Shown here one piece after another: positions 55,180-63,307 of a stretch of DNA of 64,000 bases. A model generated the notes under the pieces. It was given only the letters and a program-made list of their open reading frames with translations. It ran no database searches and was not told where the DNA came from. Origin of the DNA: Bradyrhizobium sp. WSM1417 (lineage in GTDB: Bacteria; Pseudomonadota; Alphaproteobacteria; Rhizobiales; Xanthobacteraceae); assembly GCF_000515415.1 (NCBI RefSeq), contig NZ_KI911783.1, forward strand, positions 1,540,392 through 1,604,391, in the 5' to 3' direction. The first letter of the stretch is position 1. The number at the start of each line of letters is the position of its first letter. The translations under genes and the position numbers were made by a program.

Positions 55180-56510
55180 GCACGATGGCGCTCGGCGGCG
55201 CGAAGCCCGCCGCGAAGAAGACCGTACGGCAGTCGATCCGGTTCCACCTCAAGCTCGGGCTTGGAATCGTGCTGGTCCTCCTGGTCGGCCTCGGCGGCTG
55301 GGGGTCGACCGTGCAGATCTCGGGCGCGCTGATCGCGCCGGGTCAGATCGTGGTCGAATCCAACGTCAAGAAGGTTCAGCATCCGACCGGCGGCGTCGTC
55401 GGCGAGGTGCGTGCTCGCGACGGCGACGTGGTCAAGGCCGGCGACATCGTGGTGCGGCTCGACGACACCGTCACCAAGGCCAACCTCGCCATCGTCACCA
55501 AGAATCTCGACGCGGCGCAAGCGCGTGCCGCGCGGCTCCAGGCCGAGCAGCGCGGGATCGACAGGATCGACTACCCGCAAGCGCTGCTCGATCGCGGCAA
55601 CGATCCCGACGTCAAGGCGCTGCTCTCCGCCGAAACCAAGCTGTTCGACGTTCGCGTCAACGGACGCGCCGGCCAGAAGGCGCAGCTGCGCGAGCGCATC
55701 CAGCAGCTCAACGAGGAGATCGAGGGCCTCTCCGCGCAGGAGCGGGCCAAGGACAGGGAGATCTCGCTGGTGCAGCAGGAGCTCGTCGGTGTCCGCGATC
55801 TCTATGACAAGCACCTGGTGCAGATCTCCCGCCTGACCACGCTCGAACGCGATAGCGCCCGCCTCAACGGCGAGCGCGCGCAATACATCGCCTCGCGCGC
55901 GCAGGCCAAGGGCAAGATCACCGAGACCGAGCTCCAGATCATCCAGGTCGACAAGGACATGGTCAGCGAGGTCTCGAAGGATCTGCGCGAGACCAACGAC
56001 AAGATCGGCGAAATGATCGAGCGCAAGGTCGCCGCCGAGGACCAGCTTCGCCGCGTCGATATCCGCGCGCCGCAGGACGGCATGGTGCTGCAATCGACTG
56101 TGCATACCGTTGGCGGCGTCATCACCGCCGGCGACGCCCTCATGCTGATCGTGCCGCAGGCCGACGATCTCCAGGTCGAGGCCAAGGTCAATCCGGTCGA
56201 TATCGACAAGCTGCAGATCGGTCAGAAGACGCTGCTGCGCCTCTCCGCCTTCAACCAGCGCACCACGCCCGAGCTCAACGGCGTCGTCAGCCGCGTCTCG
56301 CCTGACGTCACCACCGATCAGCGCACCGGCCAGAGCTACTACACCATCCGCGTCTCGCTGTCCGCAGAAGAGGTCGCCAAGCTCGGTGACTCCAGGCTGA
56401 TCCCCGGCATGCCGGCGGAAGCCTTCGTCCAGACCGGCGACCGCACCATGCTGTCCTATCTCATGAAGCCGCTGCACGACCAGTTCATGCGCGCGTTCCG
56501 GGAGAAGTGA
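55176..56510 (+). CDS. type I secretion membrane fusion protein (HlyD/PrtE-like)
   Basis: A 444-aa protein: short cytoplasmic N-terminus, one membrane helix (about 30-50), a biotinyl-lipoyl-like half (VKKVQHPTGGVVGEVRARDGDVVKAGDIVVRLDD), long coiled-coil helices about 100-290, the second half-motif (VDIRAPQDGMVLQSTVHTVGGVITAGDALM), and a C-terminal beta domain ending in HDQFMRAFREK. The ATG overlaps the exporter stop by 4 bp. Confidence 0.92.
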   Translation: MSTMALGGAKPAAKKTVRQSIRFHLKLGLGIVLVLLVGLGGWGSTVQISGALIAPGQIVVESNVKKVQHPTGGVVGEVRARDGDVVKAGDIVVRLDDTVTKANLAIVTKNLDAAQARAARLQAEQRGIDRIDYPQALLDRGNDPDVKALLSAETKLFDVRVNGRAGQKAQLRERIQQLNEEIEGLSAQERAKDREISLVQQELVGVRDLYDKHLVQISRLTTLERDSARLNGERAQYIASRAQAKGKITETELQIIQVDKDMVSEVSKDLRETNDKIGEMIERKVAAEDQLRRVDIRAPQDGMVLQSTVHTVGGVITAGDALMLIVPQADDLQVEAKVNPVDIDKLQIGQKTLLRLSAFNQRTTPELNGVVSRVSPDVTTDQRTGQSYYTIRVSLSAEEVAKLGDSRLIPGMPAEAFVQTGDRTMLSYLMKPLHDQFMRAFREK

Positions 56511-56537
56511 CGCGCAGAGCGCGTCATCGCCTCCTTT

Positions 56538-56618
56538 CGTCATTGCGAGCGTAGCGACGCAATCCAGGTTGCCTCCGCGATGAGATTTCTGGATTGCTTC
56601 GCTACGCTCGCAATGACG
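56538..56618. repeat. dispersed inverted repeat (30-bp arms)
   Basis: Arms 56538-56567 (from CGTCATTGCGAGCGTAGCGA) and 56589-56618 are inverted copies with about two mismatches, 21 bp apart. It resembles common dispersed repeats of alphaproteobacterial genomes. It is between the type I secretion and AMP nucleosidase genes and may act as a terminator. Confidence 0.75.
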
Positions 56619-56687
56619 GGCGGCTTCTTTCTTGCTTTAGTTTTCTTGCTATAGTTCGATTCAGCCCCAGCAACCCGGCGTCGAACA

Positions 56688-58166
56688 ATGCAATCCATCC
56701 AATCTCCACCCTCCGTCGCCACCGAATCCTTTTCCGACGCTGGCCTCGCCGTCGCCCGCCTCGAAGAGATCTACGAGCGCAACACGAAGTTCCTGCGCGA
56801 CCGGTTCGAAGCTTACGTCAACGGCGAGGCAATCACGACGCGGGTGCGGGCCTTCTATCCCTTTGTCCGTGTCACCACCGGGACGCATGCGCGGCTGGAT
56901 TCGCGTCTCGCCTACGGCTTCGTCGCCCGGCCCGGTGTGCACGAAACCAGCGTCACGCGTCCGGACCTGTTCCGGACCTATCTCACCGAGCAGATCGGGC
57001 TGTTGATCCAGAACCACGGCGTCCCGGTCGAAATCGGCGAGTCCAGCGAACCGATCCCCGTTCACTTCGCCTACCGCCGCGACATCAACATCGAAGCCGC
57101 GATCACCACCAGCGAAAATTCGCCCGTGACGCGGTCGCTGCGCGATGCGTTCGACGTGCCTGATCTGGCCACCATGGACGATGCCATCGCGGACGGCACT
57201 TTCGAGCTCCAGCCCGGCGCGCCCGAGCCGCTGTCCCTGTTTCGGGCGGCCCGCGTCGACTACTCGCTGCGCCGGCTCTACCATTACACAGGCACGGACC
57301 CCGAATATTTCCAGAACTTCGTGATCTTCACCAACTATCAGTTCTACGTCGACGCCTTCGCGCAACTCTGCCAGCAGCGGCTTCAGGCTGGCGAGGCCGA
57401 CCTCGATGCCTTCGTCGCTCCAGGCAATGTGATCACGCGCAGCGGTGGCGCGACGACGGGCGTTGCGCCCCCGCGTGCGCCGCAGATGCCGGCCTTCCAT
57501 CTGGTCGCGCCCGGTTATCGCGGCATCACCCTGATCAACATCGGCACCGGTCCGTCCAACGCGCGCAACGTCACTGACCATGTTGCCGTGCTGCGGCCCC
57601 ATGCCTGGCTGATGCTCGGCCATTGCGCGGGCCTGCGCAACACGCAGCGGCTCGGCGACTACGTGCTCGCCCATGGCTATGTGCGCGAGGACCATGTGCT
57701 CGATCGTGAATTGCCGCTGTGGGTGCCGATCCCGGCGCTCGCGGAGATGCAGGTGGCGCTCGAAGAGGCCGTCGAGGACGTCACCGGGCTCGAAGGTTTC
57801 GAGCTCAAGCGCCTGATGCGTACCGGCACCGTCGCCAGCGTCGACAACCGCAATTGGGAAATCAGCGGGCCCGATGTCATTCGCCGCTTGTCGCAATCGC
57901 GCGCGGTTGCGCTCGACATGGAATCAGCCGCGATTGCCGCCAACGGCTACCGCTTTCGCGTCCCCTACGGCACGCTGCTGTGCGTCTCCGACAAGCCTCT
58001 GCACGGCGAGATCAAGCTCGCAGGCATGGCCAGCGAATTCTACCGCCGCCGCGTCGGCCAGCATCTCGAGATCGGTTTGAAGGCGTTGGAACGGCTCAAG
58101 CAGCAGGAATCCGAGCGGCTGCATTCGCGAAAGCTCCGCAGTTTCGCCGAAGTTGCGTTCCAGTAG
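56688..58166 (+). CDS. amn: AMP nucleosidase
   Basis: A 492-aa cytoplasmic enzyme that splits AMP to adenine and ribose 5-phosphate. The N-terminal AMP-nucleosidase domain (about 15-190; LRDRFEAYVNGEAITTRVRAFYPFVRV) and the C-terminal phosphorylase-like domain are both full length. Visible motifs are INIGTGPSNARNVTDHVAVLRP, LMLGHCAGLRNTQRLGDYVLAHGYVREDH, and the late ALDMESAAIAANGYRFRVPYGTLLCVSDKPLHGE. Length matches Amn. It is a single gene. Confidence 0.93.
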   Translation: MQSIQSPPSVATESFSDAGLAVARLEEIYERNTKFLRDRFEAYVNGEAITTRVRAFYPFVRVTTGTHARLDSRLAYGFVARPGVHETSVTRPDLFRTYLTEQIGLLIQNHGVPVEIGESSEPIPVHFAYRRDINIEAAITTSENSPVTRSLRDAFDVPDLATMDDAIADGTFELQPGAPEPLSLFRAARVDYSLRRLYHYTGTDPEYFQNFVIFTNYQFYVDAFAQLCQQRLQAGEADLDAFVAPGNVITRSGGATTGVAPPRAPQMPAFHLVAPGYRGITLINIGTGPSNARNVTDHVAVLRPHAWLMLGHCAGLRNTQRLGDYVLAHGYVREDHVLDRELPLWVPIPALAEMQVALEEAVEDVTGLEGFELKRLMRTGTVASVDNRNWEISGPDVIRRLSQSRAVALDMESAAIAANGYRFRVPYGTLLCVSDKPLHGEIKLAGMASEFYRRRVGQHLEIGLKALERLKQQESERLHSRKLRSFAEVAFQ

Positions 58167-58243
58167 GCGAAGCATTGCCTTTGCTGCTGACAAGCAGCGG
58201 GGTTTTCGGCATTTTCGGCGCGGGGGTCGACCGGGACGACTTG

Positions 58244-58519
58244 ATGCCACTCATGCGCGACAGGGTCATTGGCCATGATCTCGAACGGCTCGCCTTTCGC
58301 TTCACCATGCTGAACGACGGCGAGGTCGTGCAGTGCCAGATCAGCGACGCCGCGATGGACGAGCTTGCCGGCATGCAGGGCACCGAGAGCAGCGCGCGGC
58401 AGGCCCAGTTCCTGTCGCTGCGCGAGACCATCGAGCGGCTCGCCTCAGACCTCTACGACGAGGCGCCGCGGGTCAGGGGTCATGTGGTGCGGATCTTTAC
58501 GCGACATTTGCAGCGGTAG
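58244..58519 (+). CDS. DUF1488-like small protein
   Basis: A 91-aa soluble protein (MPLMRDRVIGHDLERLAFRF, then FTMLNDGEVVQCQISDAAMDELAG and SLRETIERLASDLYD), which looks like the DUF1488 family: a beta-rich N-terminus and a helical C-terminus. Function unknown. The frame is open far upstream only as a shadow of amn; the ATG at 58244 or 58253 is likely. The 242 bp after it hold no gene I can support. Confidence 0.6.
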   Translation: MPLMRDRVIGHDLERLAFRFTMLNDGEVVQCQISDAAMDELAGMQGTESSARQAQFLSLRETIERLASDLYDEAPRVRGHVVRIFTRHLQR

Positions 58520-58761
58520 ATCCGCTCCAGCCCCCGCAATCATGCTCCGGGGCAGTTCATCGGTTGGTCAAGATCTGCTCTTTGCCGGCTTAGCTTCCTG
58601 CTGGCAGCCATTTCGATCCAGCGTCAATTCCTCTAAAGCATTCGCTAACCAAGCAATCGTTTCGCCGCAATCTTAAGGCCTGCGAAACCAGACGTTATGC
58701 AACTGTGAATTGATGGTCCGTAGAGATTAGGTCACGAAAATGGAGCCTCACGAGTGCTCGC

Positions 58762-60138
58762 GTGACAAAAGTGATTGTTGGAAGCAACGCGATCCGCGGG
58801 CGCGATCATGACGTCAACCCGGACAGGACGCTGCCAAAGAATTGGCGGCTCGCAATTGCGATAGCGATCGGATGCGGGCTTTTGGGCCTTGCGCTCCGCT
58901 ACGTCGCCCGGAAGCACGCGACCGACGACGCCATTCAACATCTGATCCCCTGGTATGTCTTTGCGCGCGATCACGGAGTCGCCGGGCTGGCCGAAGCCTT
59001 TACCAACTACACGCCGCTCTACAGCTACCTCCTGCTGATTGCCGCCCGATTTGATTGGCTGGGCGATCCACTTTCCCTCGTGAAAGCGATCTCGGTAGTC
59101 TTCGAGTTGGGCTGCGCGATCGCCGTGGCCCAGATCGTCTGGAGAGCGACAAGGCTGCCATTGCGGGCCTCCCTGGCCTTCTGCGCTGTCTGGCTTGCAC
59201 CGACGGTGATCTTCAACGGTGCAATGTGGGCGGAGAGTGATTCGATCTGGACCTTCTTCACGCTGGTTTCCGTCGCGCTGTTCATGCGGGACCGAAACGG
59301 CATTGCGTCATTTGCGATGGCCTTTTCGGTGAAGGCTCAGGGCGTGTTCCTGGGACCGTTCGTGCTCGGCATGATTCTGCGCCGCAGGATCCACCCGGCA
59401 TGGCTCGCCACCGTTCCCGGAATCTATGTGGCGCTCGCCATTCCGGTTCTCGTCGCCGGCAGATCCTGGGCTTCCGTGTTCGCGGTCTATTTGGACCAGG
59501 CTCACACCTTCAATCGCCTCACCATGAACGCGGCGAATATCTGGGTGCTGGCTGGCGGAATGCCGTACGCAGTCGGAGTCGCCGTCGGCATGGTGCTCGC
59601 GGCGGCGAGCGGGCTCGTGTTGTCGATTTTCATCGCGCGCTCTCGACGGATGGGGCCGGAGTTTATTCTGCTGGCCGCATGTGTATCGCTGATGCTCATG
59701 CCGTATCTGCTCCCGAAGATGCACGAGCGGTACTTCTACGCATTCGAGGTTGCGTCCATCGCCCTGGCCTGCCTCAATCCGCGCTATGCGCCCTTCGCCG
59801 TGATTGCCCAGGTCAACGGCGTATTATCCTATCTGGCGTTTGAAAGCGAAATTGTCCTGGGCGTGCTGCCGGCGGCACTCTGCAACACCATTCTCGTGTA
59901 CTACCTCGTGCTTGATCTTTGGCGCGGCGAACGTGGATTTCGTTTTCCGAGCCTTGCCTGGCTCGGCTTCATCGTGTCGACCGCGGGACTGTTCGCCTAT
60001 CTGGTCTTCGAGGGGCCCGGTTTGAACATATCGCCCGTGTACCTGCTCACTACCGGTCTCGTCACAGCTGCGGCGCTGCTGCTCCTGAAAGAGTCGCGTT
60101 GCGACCTAGCCGGTCCGGACCAGTTGCCTCAATCCTGA
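58762..60138 (+). CDS. polytopic GT-C-type membrane glycosyltransferase
   Basis: A 458-aa membrane protein with about ten to twelve hydrophobic segments. Features of lipid-linked-sugar-dependent GT-C enzymes: an acidic pair in the first external loop (KHATDDAIQHL), PTVIFNGAMWAESDSIWTFF near residue 152, the SVKAQGVFLGPF motif near 195 and LLPKMHERYFYAFEV near 318. It would transfer a sugar on the periplasmic face. Acceptor unknown; no polysaccharide genes adjoin. The start is GTG 58762, as no Met occurs before residue 159. Confidence 0.75.
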   Translation: MTKVIVGSNAIRGRDHDVNPDRTLPKNWRLAIAIAIGCGLLGLALRYVARKHATDDAIQHLIPWYVFARDHGVAGLAEAFTNYTPLYSYLLLIAARFDWLGDPLSLVKAISVVFELGCAIAVAQIVWRATRLPLRASLAFCAVWLAPTVIFNGAMWAESDSIWTFFTLVSVALFMRDRNGIASFAMAFSVKAQGVFLGPFVLGMILRRRIHPAWLATVPGIYVALAIPVLVAGRSWASVFAVYLDQAHTFNRLTMNAANIWVLAGGMPYAVGVAVGMVLAAASGLVLSIFIARSRRMGPEFILLAACVSLMLMPYLLPKMHERYFYAFEVASIALACLNPRYAPFAVIAQVNGVLSYLAFESEIVLGVLPAALCNTILVYYLVLDLWRGERGFRFPSLAWLGFIVSTAGLFAYLVFEGPGLNISPVYLLTTGLVTAAALLLLKESRCDLAGPDQLPQS

Positions 60139-60159
60139 GCGTCCCGCCTCATCCAGCTA

Positions 60160-61248
60160 TCAGCTGTCGAACATGATCACGCTGCGCAGCGTCTTGCCGG
60201 CTTTCATGTTGGCAAAACCTTCGTTGATCTCGGAGAGCTTCAGCTTGGCCGAGATCCAGTCTTCCAGGTGCAGCCGGCCGCGCAGGTAGAAATCCACCAG
60301 CCGCGGCATGTCGACGCGAAAGTGGTTCGAGCCCATCGATGAGCCCTGGATCCTGCGCTCGCGCAGGAAGTCGAAGCCATGCAGCTCGATCTTCTGGCCG
60401 AACGGAATCATGCCGACGATGGTGGCCGTGCCGCCCGAAGCGAGCATGCCGAAGGCCTGCTCGGCGGTCTCCTTGCGGCCGAGCACCTCGAAGGAATGAT
60501 GCACGCCGCCATTGGTGAGATCGCGCACCTGTTTCACAACGTCGCCGTCTGCGGGGTTGATGATGTCGGTGGCGCCAAGCTTGGTCGCGAGCTGGAGTTT
60601 TGCCGGATTGGTGTCGATGGCGATGATGCGGCCGGCGCCCGCGATCTGCGCCCCGTTGATCGCGGCCATGCCGACACCGCCGCACCCGATCACGGCCACC
60701 GTCTCGCCGGCCGTCACCTTCGCCGTGTTCACGACCGCGCCGTAACCGGTAATGACGCCGCAGCCGATCAGCGCCGCAAGATCGAGCGGCATCTCCTTGC
60801 GGATTTTGACGATCGCGTTCTCGTGCACCAGCATCTGCTCGGCGAAGGACGACAAATTGAGGAACTGATGCAGCTTCTCGGAGCGAGCCCATTGCATCCG
60901 ATTGGACACCCCCGGCAGCAATTTCACCGTGGTGTCGGTGCAGAGCACCGTGCGGCCCGTCGTGCAATTGTCGCAGGTGCCGCAGAACACGGACAGGCAA
61001 GTGACGACATGATCGCCGGGTTTCACGTAAGTCACGTCGGAGCCGACCTGCTCGACGACGCCGGCGGATTCATGCCCGAGCACCGCGGGCAGCGGATGCG
61101 GATAAAGGCCTTCCATGAAGTGCAAATCGGAGTGGCAGAGACCTGCGACCGAGGTCCGGATCAGAACCTCGCGCGGGCCGGGCTTCGGCAGGCTGACATC
61201 CTCGATGACCAGAGGCTTGTTGACTTCATGGAGGACGGCGGCCTTCAT
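60160..61248 (-). CDS. zinc-dependent alcohol dehydrogenase, class III-like MDR
   Basis: A 362-aa medium-chain dehydrogenase. Catalytic zinc: Cys in GLCHSDLHF, His in GHESAGVVE, and Cys in ALIGCGVITGYGA. Structural zinc: CGTCDNCTTGRTVLC. NAD-binding GCGGVGMAAINGA with Asp in IAIDTN, which favours NAD over NADP. GGGAG ribosome site before the ATG at 61248. It lies 43 bp downstream of the acyl-CoA dehydrogenase and may be cotranscribed with it. Confidence 0.9.
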   Translation of the reverse strand: MKAAVLHEVNKPLVIEDVSLPKPGPREVLIRTSVAGLCHSDLHFMEGLYPHPLPAVLGHESAGVVEQVGSDVTYVKPGDHVVTCLSVFCGTCDNCTTGRTVLCTDTTVKLLPGVSNRMQWARSEKLHQFLNLSSFAEQMLVHENAIVKIRKEMPLDLAALIGCGVITGYGAVVNTAKVTAGETVAVIGCGGVGMAAINGAQIAGAGRIIAIDTNPAKLQLATKLGATDIINPADGDVVKQVRDLTNGGVHHSFEVLGRKETAEQAFGMLASGGTATIVGMIPFGQKIELHGFDFLRERRIQGSSMGSNHFRVDMPRLVDFYLRGRLHLEDWISAKLKLSEINEGFANMKAGKTLRSVIMFDS

Positions 61249-61291
61249 CGAGCACTCCCTGTCGCTTTTTTGCTTTGAACGCGGGTGCAGC

Positions 61292-63076
61292 CTACGCCGC
61301 CAGGACCAGTTCGCCAACCTCGCTGATGCTGCCTGCGCGATCGCCCAGCAGCAGTGCGGCGATCTTCTGCTGCACGGCATTTTCCGTCAGCCGGAACGGA
61401 TCGCTCGGCAACACCCGGTGATCGATCACCAGCCGCGACAACAACAGCCTTCGCGCATCGCCGCGCATGTCGTGAATACGATGTGCCTCCCAGGCGAGCG
61501 CCACGGCACTGGCGACATGATAGAGCAGGCTGGTGGCGCGGCGCGCATCGGCTTCGTTTTCGGATTTGGCCGCGACCTCGCGCGCAAAACCGACCGCGCG
61601 ATCGGTGAGGGTGTGTAGCCGGTCGCGCCAGGCCTGCGGCACCGAGGGGCTGTCATCGAGGCGGGCGTGCAGATCGGCGGCGAGCGCGGATTCGGCGCCG
61701 TGCCGGCCGACCGCGCGCCGGAGCGCATCGATCGCGACGATGTTGCCGGTGCCTTCCCAGACCGAGCCGAGATGCGCGTCGCGGAGCAGGCGGGCGGTCG
61801 CGAATTCCTCGATAAAGCCGATGCCGCCGCGCATCTCGAGCGCGTCGCCACAGACCTTTCGCGCATCGCGGGTCGCGCGGAATTTCAAGGTGGGCGTCAG
61901 GATGCGCAGCAGTGCGGCTGCATCCTGGCTGCCGGCCTCGGCACGGTCGAGCGCGTCCGCAGTGAGAAAGCTCATCGACAACGCCTGTTCGACCGGCAGC
62001 ATGATCTTCAGCATCTGGCGCCGGCCCAGCGGCAGGTCGATGATGCGGTTACCGAACACCACGCGGTTCTTGGCGACCGTCATCGCGTCATGGTAGGCGC
62101 GGCGCATCAGCGCGGTGGATTTGACGCCGTTTGAAAGCCGCGACGAGTTCACCATCTCGGCCATCTGCACGAAACCGCGGTCGAGCTTGCCGACCGCGTA
62201 GGCGATCGCGCCTTCGAGCTTGATTTCACCAGAGGCCATCGAGCGCGTGCCGAGCTTGTCCTTCAGACGCACGATCCGGTAGTGGTTCTGCGAGCCATCG
62301 TCGAGAAAGCGCGGCATCAGGAACAGGCCGACTCCGCGCGTGCCGGGGCCGGCGCCTTCGGGGCGCGCCAGCAGCATCACGATCTTTGCGTCGGCGTTCG
62401 AGCAGAACCATTTTTCGCCGGTGAGGCGCCAATGGTCGCCTTCCTGCACCGCCGTCGTGGTCAGCGTGCCGACATCGGAGCCGCCTTCCTTCTCGGTCAT
62501 GAACTGGCCGCCTTGAGTCAGCTTGCTCATGTCGGTCTGGGTCAGGCCGTCGAGATATTTCGCCTTCAGCGGCTCGCTGCCGAAACTCGCGAGCAGCTTG
62601 GCGCAGCCGTCGGTGACGTTGATCGGGCAGCCCATGCCGAATTCGGTCTGGTTGAACAGGAAGGTAAAGGCGTGCTTGGCGACGACGGGATATTTGTCCG
62701 GCCAGCGCATGATGCCCTTGCGGATCGAGAGCGCGTGGATGCCGAACTCGCCGAAGGCTGCCTTCTCCAGCTCGCGATAGGCCGGGTGGTATTCGATCCA
62801 CTGCACGTCGCGGCCGAATTTGTCGCGCTGGTGCAGCACCGGTGCGTGCCGGTCGGCGAGCCGCGCGCAATCGTCGAGATGTCCGCCGGCGAGTTCACCC
62901 AGGCGATCGAGATGCGGCTCGATGTGACGGAATAGCGTGTCCGGCAGATGAATGCGCAGGAGATCGGTGAGTGCCTGATCGGCGCGGTAGAAATTCATGC
63001 CGGTGGTATCGGGAGCCAGCAGTCCGGATGGTGCGGCCGCGACCTGTTTTGGCTGCGCGGGGGCCGGCTGTCGCAT
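61292..63076 (-). CDS. acyl-CoA dehydrogenase, AidB-like
   Basis: A 594-aa flavoprotein of the AidB-like long acyl-CoA dehydrogenase group: QGGQFMTEKEGGSDVGTLTTTA (flavin-contacting segment about 195-215), WFCSNADAKIVMLLARPEGA, RVVFGNRIIDLPLGRR, and GGIGFIEEFATARLLRDAHLGSVWEGTGNIVAIDALR. About 200 residues longer than ordinary acyl-CoA dehydrogenases, as in AidB. Substrate not evident. Start: ATG 63076 has AAGAGGA upstream; GTG 63097 is the alternative. Confidence 0.88.
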   Translation of the reverse strand: MRQPAPAQPKQVAAAPSGLLAPDTTGMNFYRADQALTDLLRIHLPDTLFRHIEPHLDRLGELAGGHLDDCARLADRHAPVLHQRDKFGRDVQWIEYHPAYRELEKAAFGEFGIHALSIRKGIMRWPDKYPVVAKHAFTFLFNQTEFGMGCPINVTDGCAKLLASFGSEPLKAKYLDGLTQTDMSKLTQGGQFMTEKEGGSDVGTLTTTAVQEGDHWRLTGEKWFCSNADAKIVMLLARPEGAGPGTRGVGLFLMPRFLDDGSQNHYRIVRLKDKLGTRSMASGEIKLEGAIAYAVGKLDRGFVQMAEMVNSSRLSNGVKSTALMRRAYHDAMTVAKNRVVFGNRIIDLPLGRRQMLKIMLPVEQALSMSFLTADALDRAEAGSQDAAALLRILTPTLKFRATRDARKVCGDALEMRGGIGFIEEFATARLLRDAHLGSVWEGTGNIVAIDALRRAVGRHGAESALAADLHARLDDSPSVPQAWRDRLHTLTDRAVGFAREVAAKSENEADARRATSLLYHVASAVALAWEAHRIHDMRGDARRLLLSRLVIDHRVLPSDPFRLTENAVQQKIAALLLGDRAGSISEVGELVLAA

Positions 63077-63307
63077 GATCGTCCTCTTCGTTTCCACCTT
63101 GCGGTCATTTTACGCTGATTTGGCGCTTGCCGCTTGAGATGATGTCGATCATGCTCCAGTCGCGAAAGCGGATAAAGCCGCAAATTGTCAGGGAGGCATG
63201 ATCGCCGCGTGGGAGCAATTCGCTCTGCGGAATTGTGATCGTCCCGGGTGATTGTCCGTGCGGACCGTGCATAGATCAGCGGCTTCCCGTCTTCGAGAGA
63301 TCACGTC

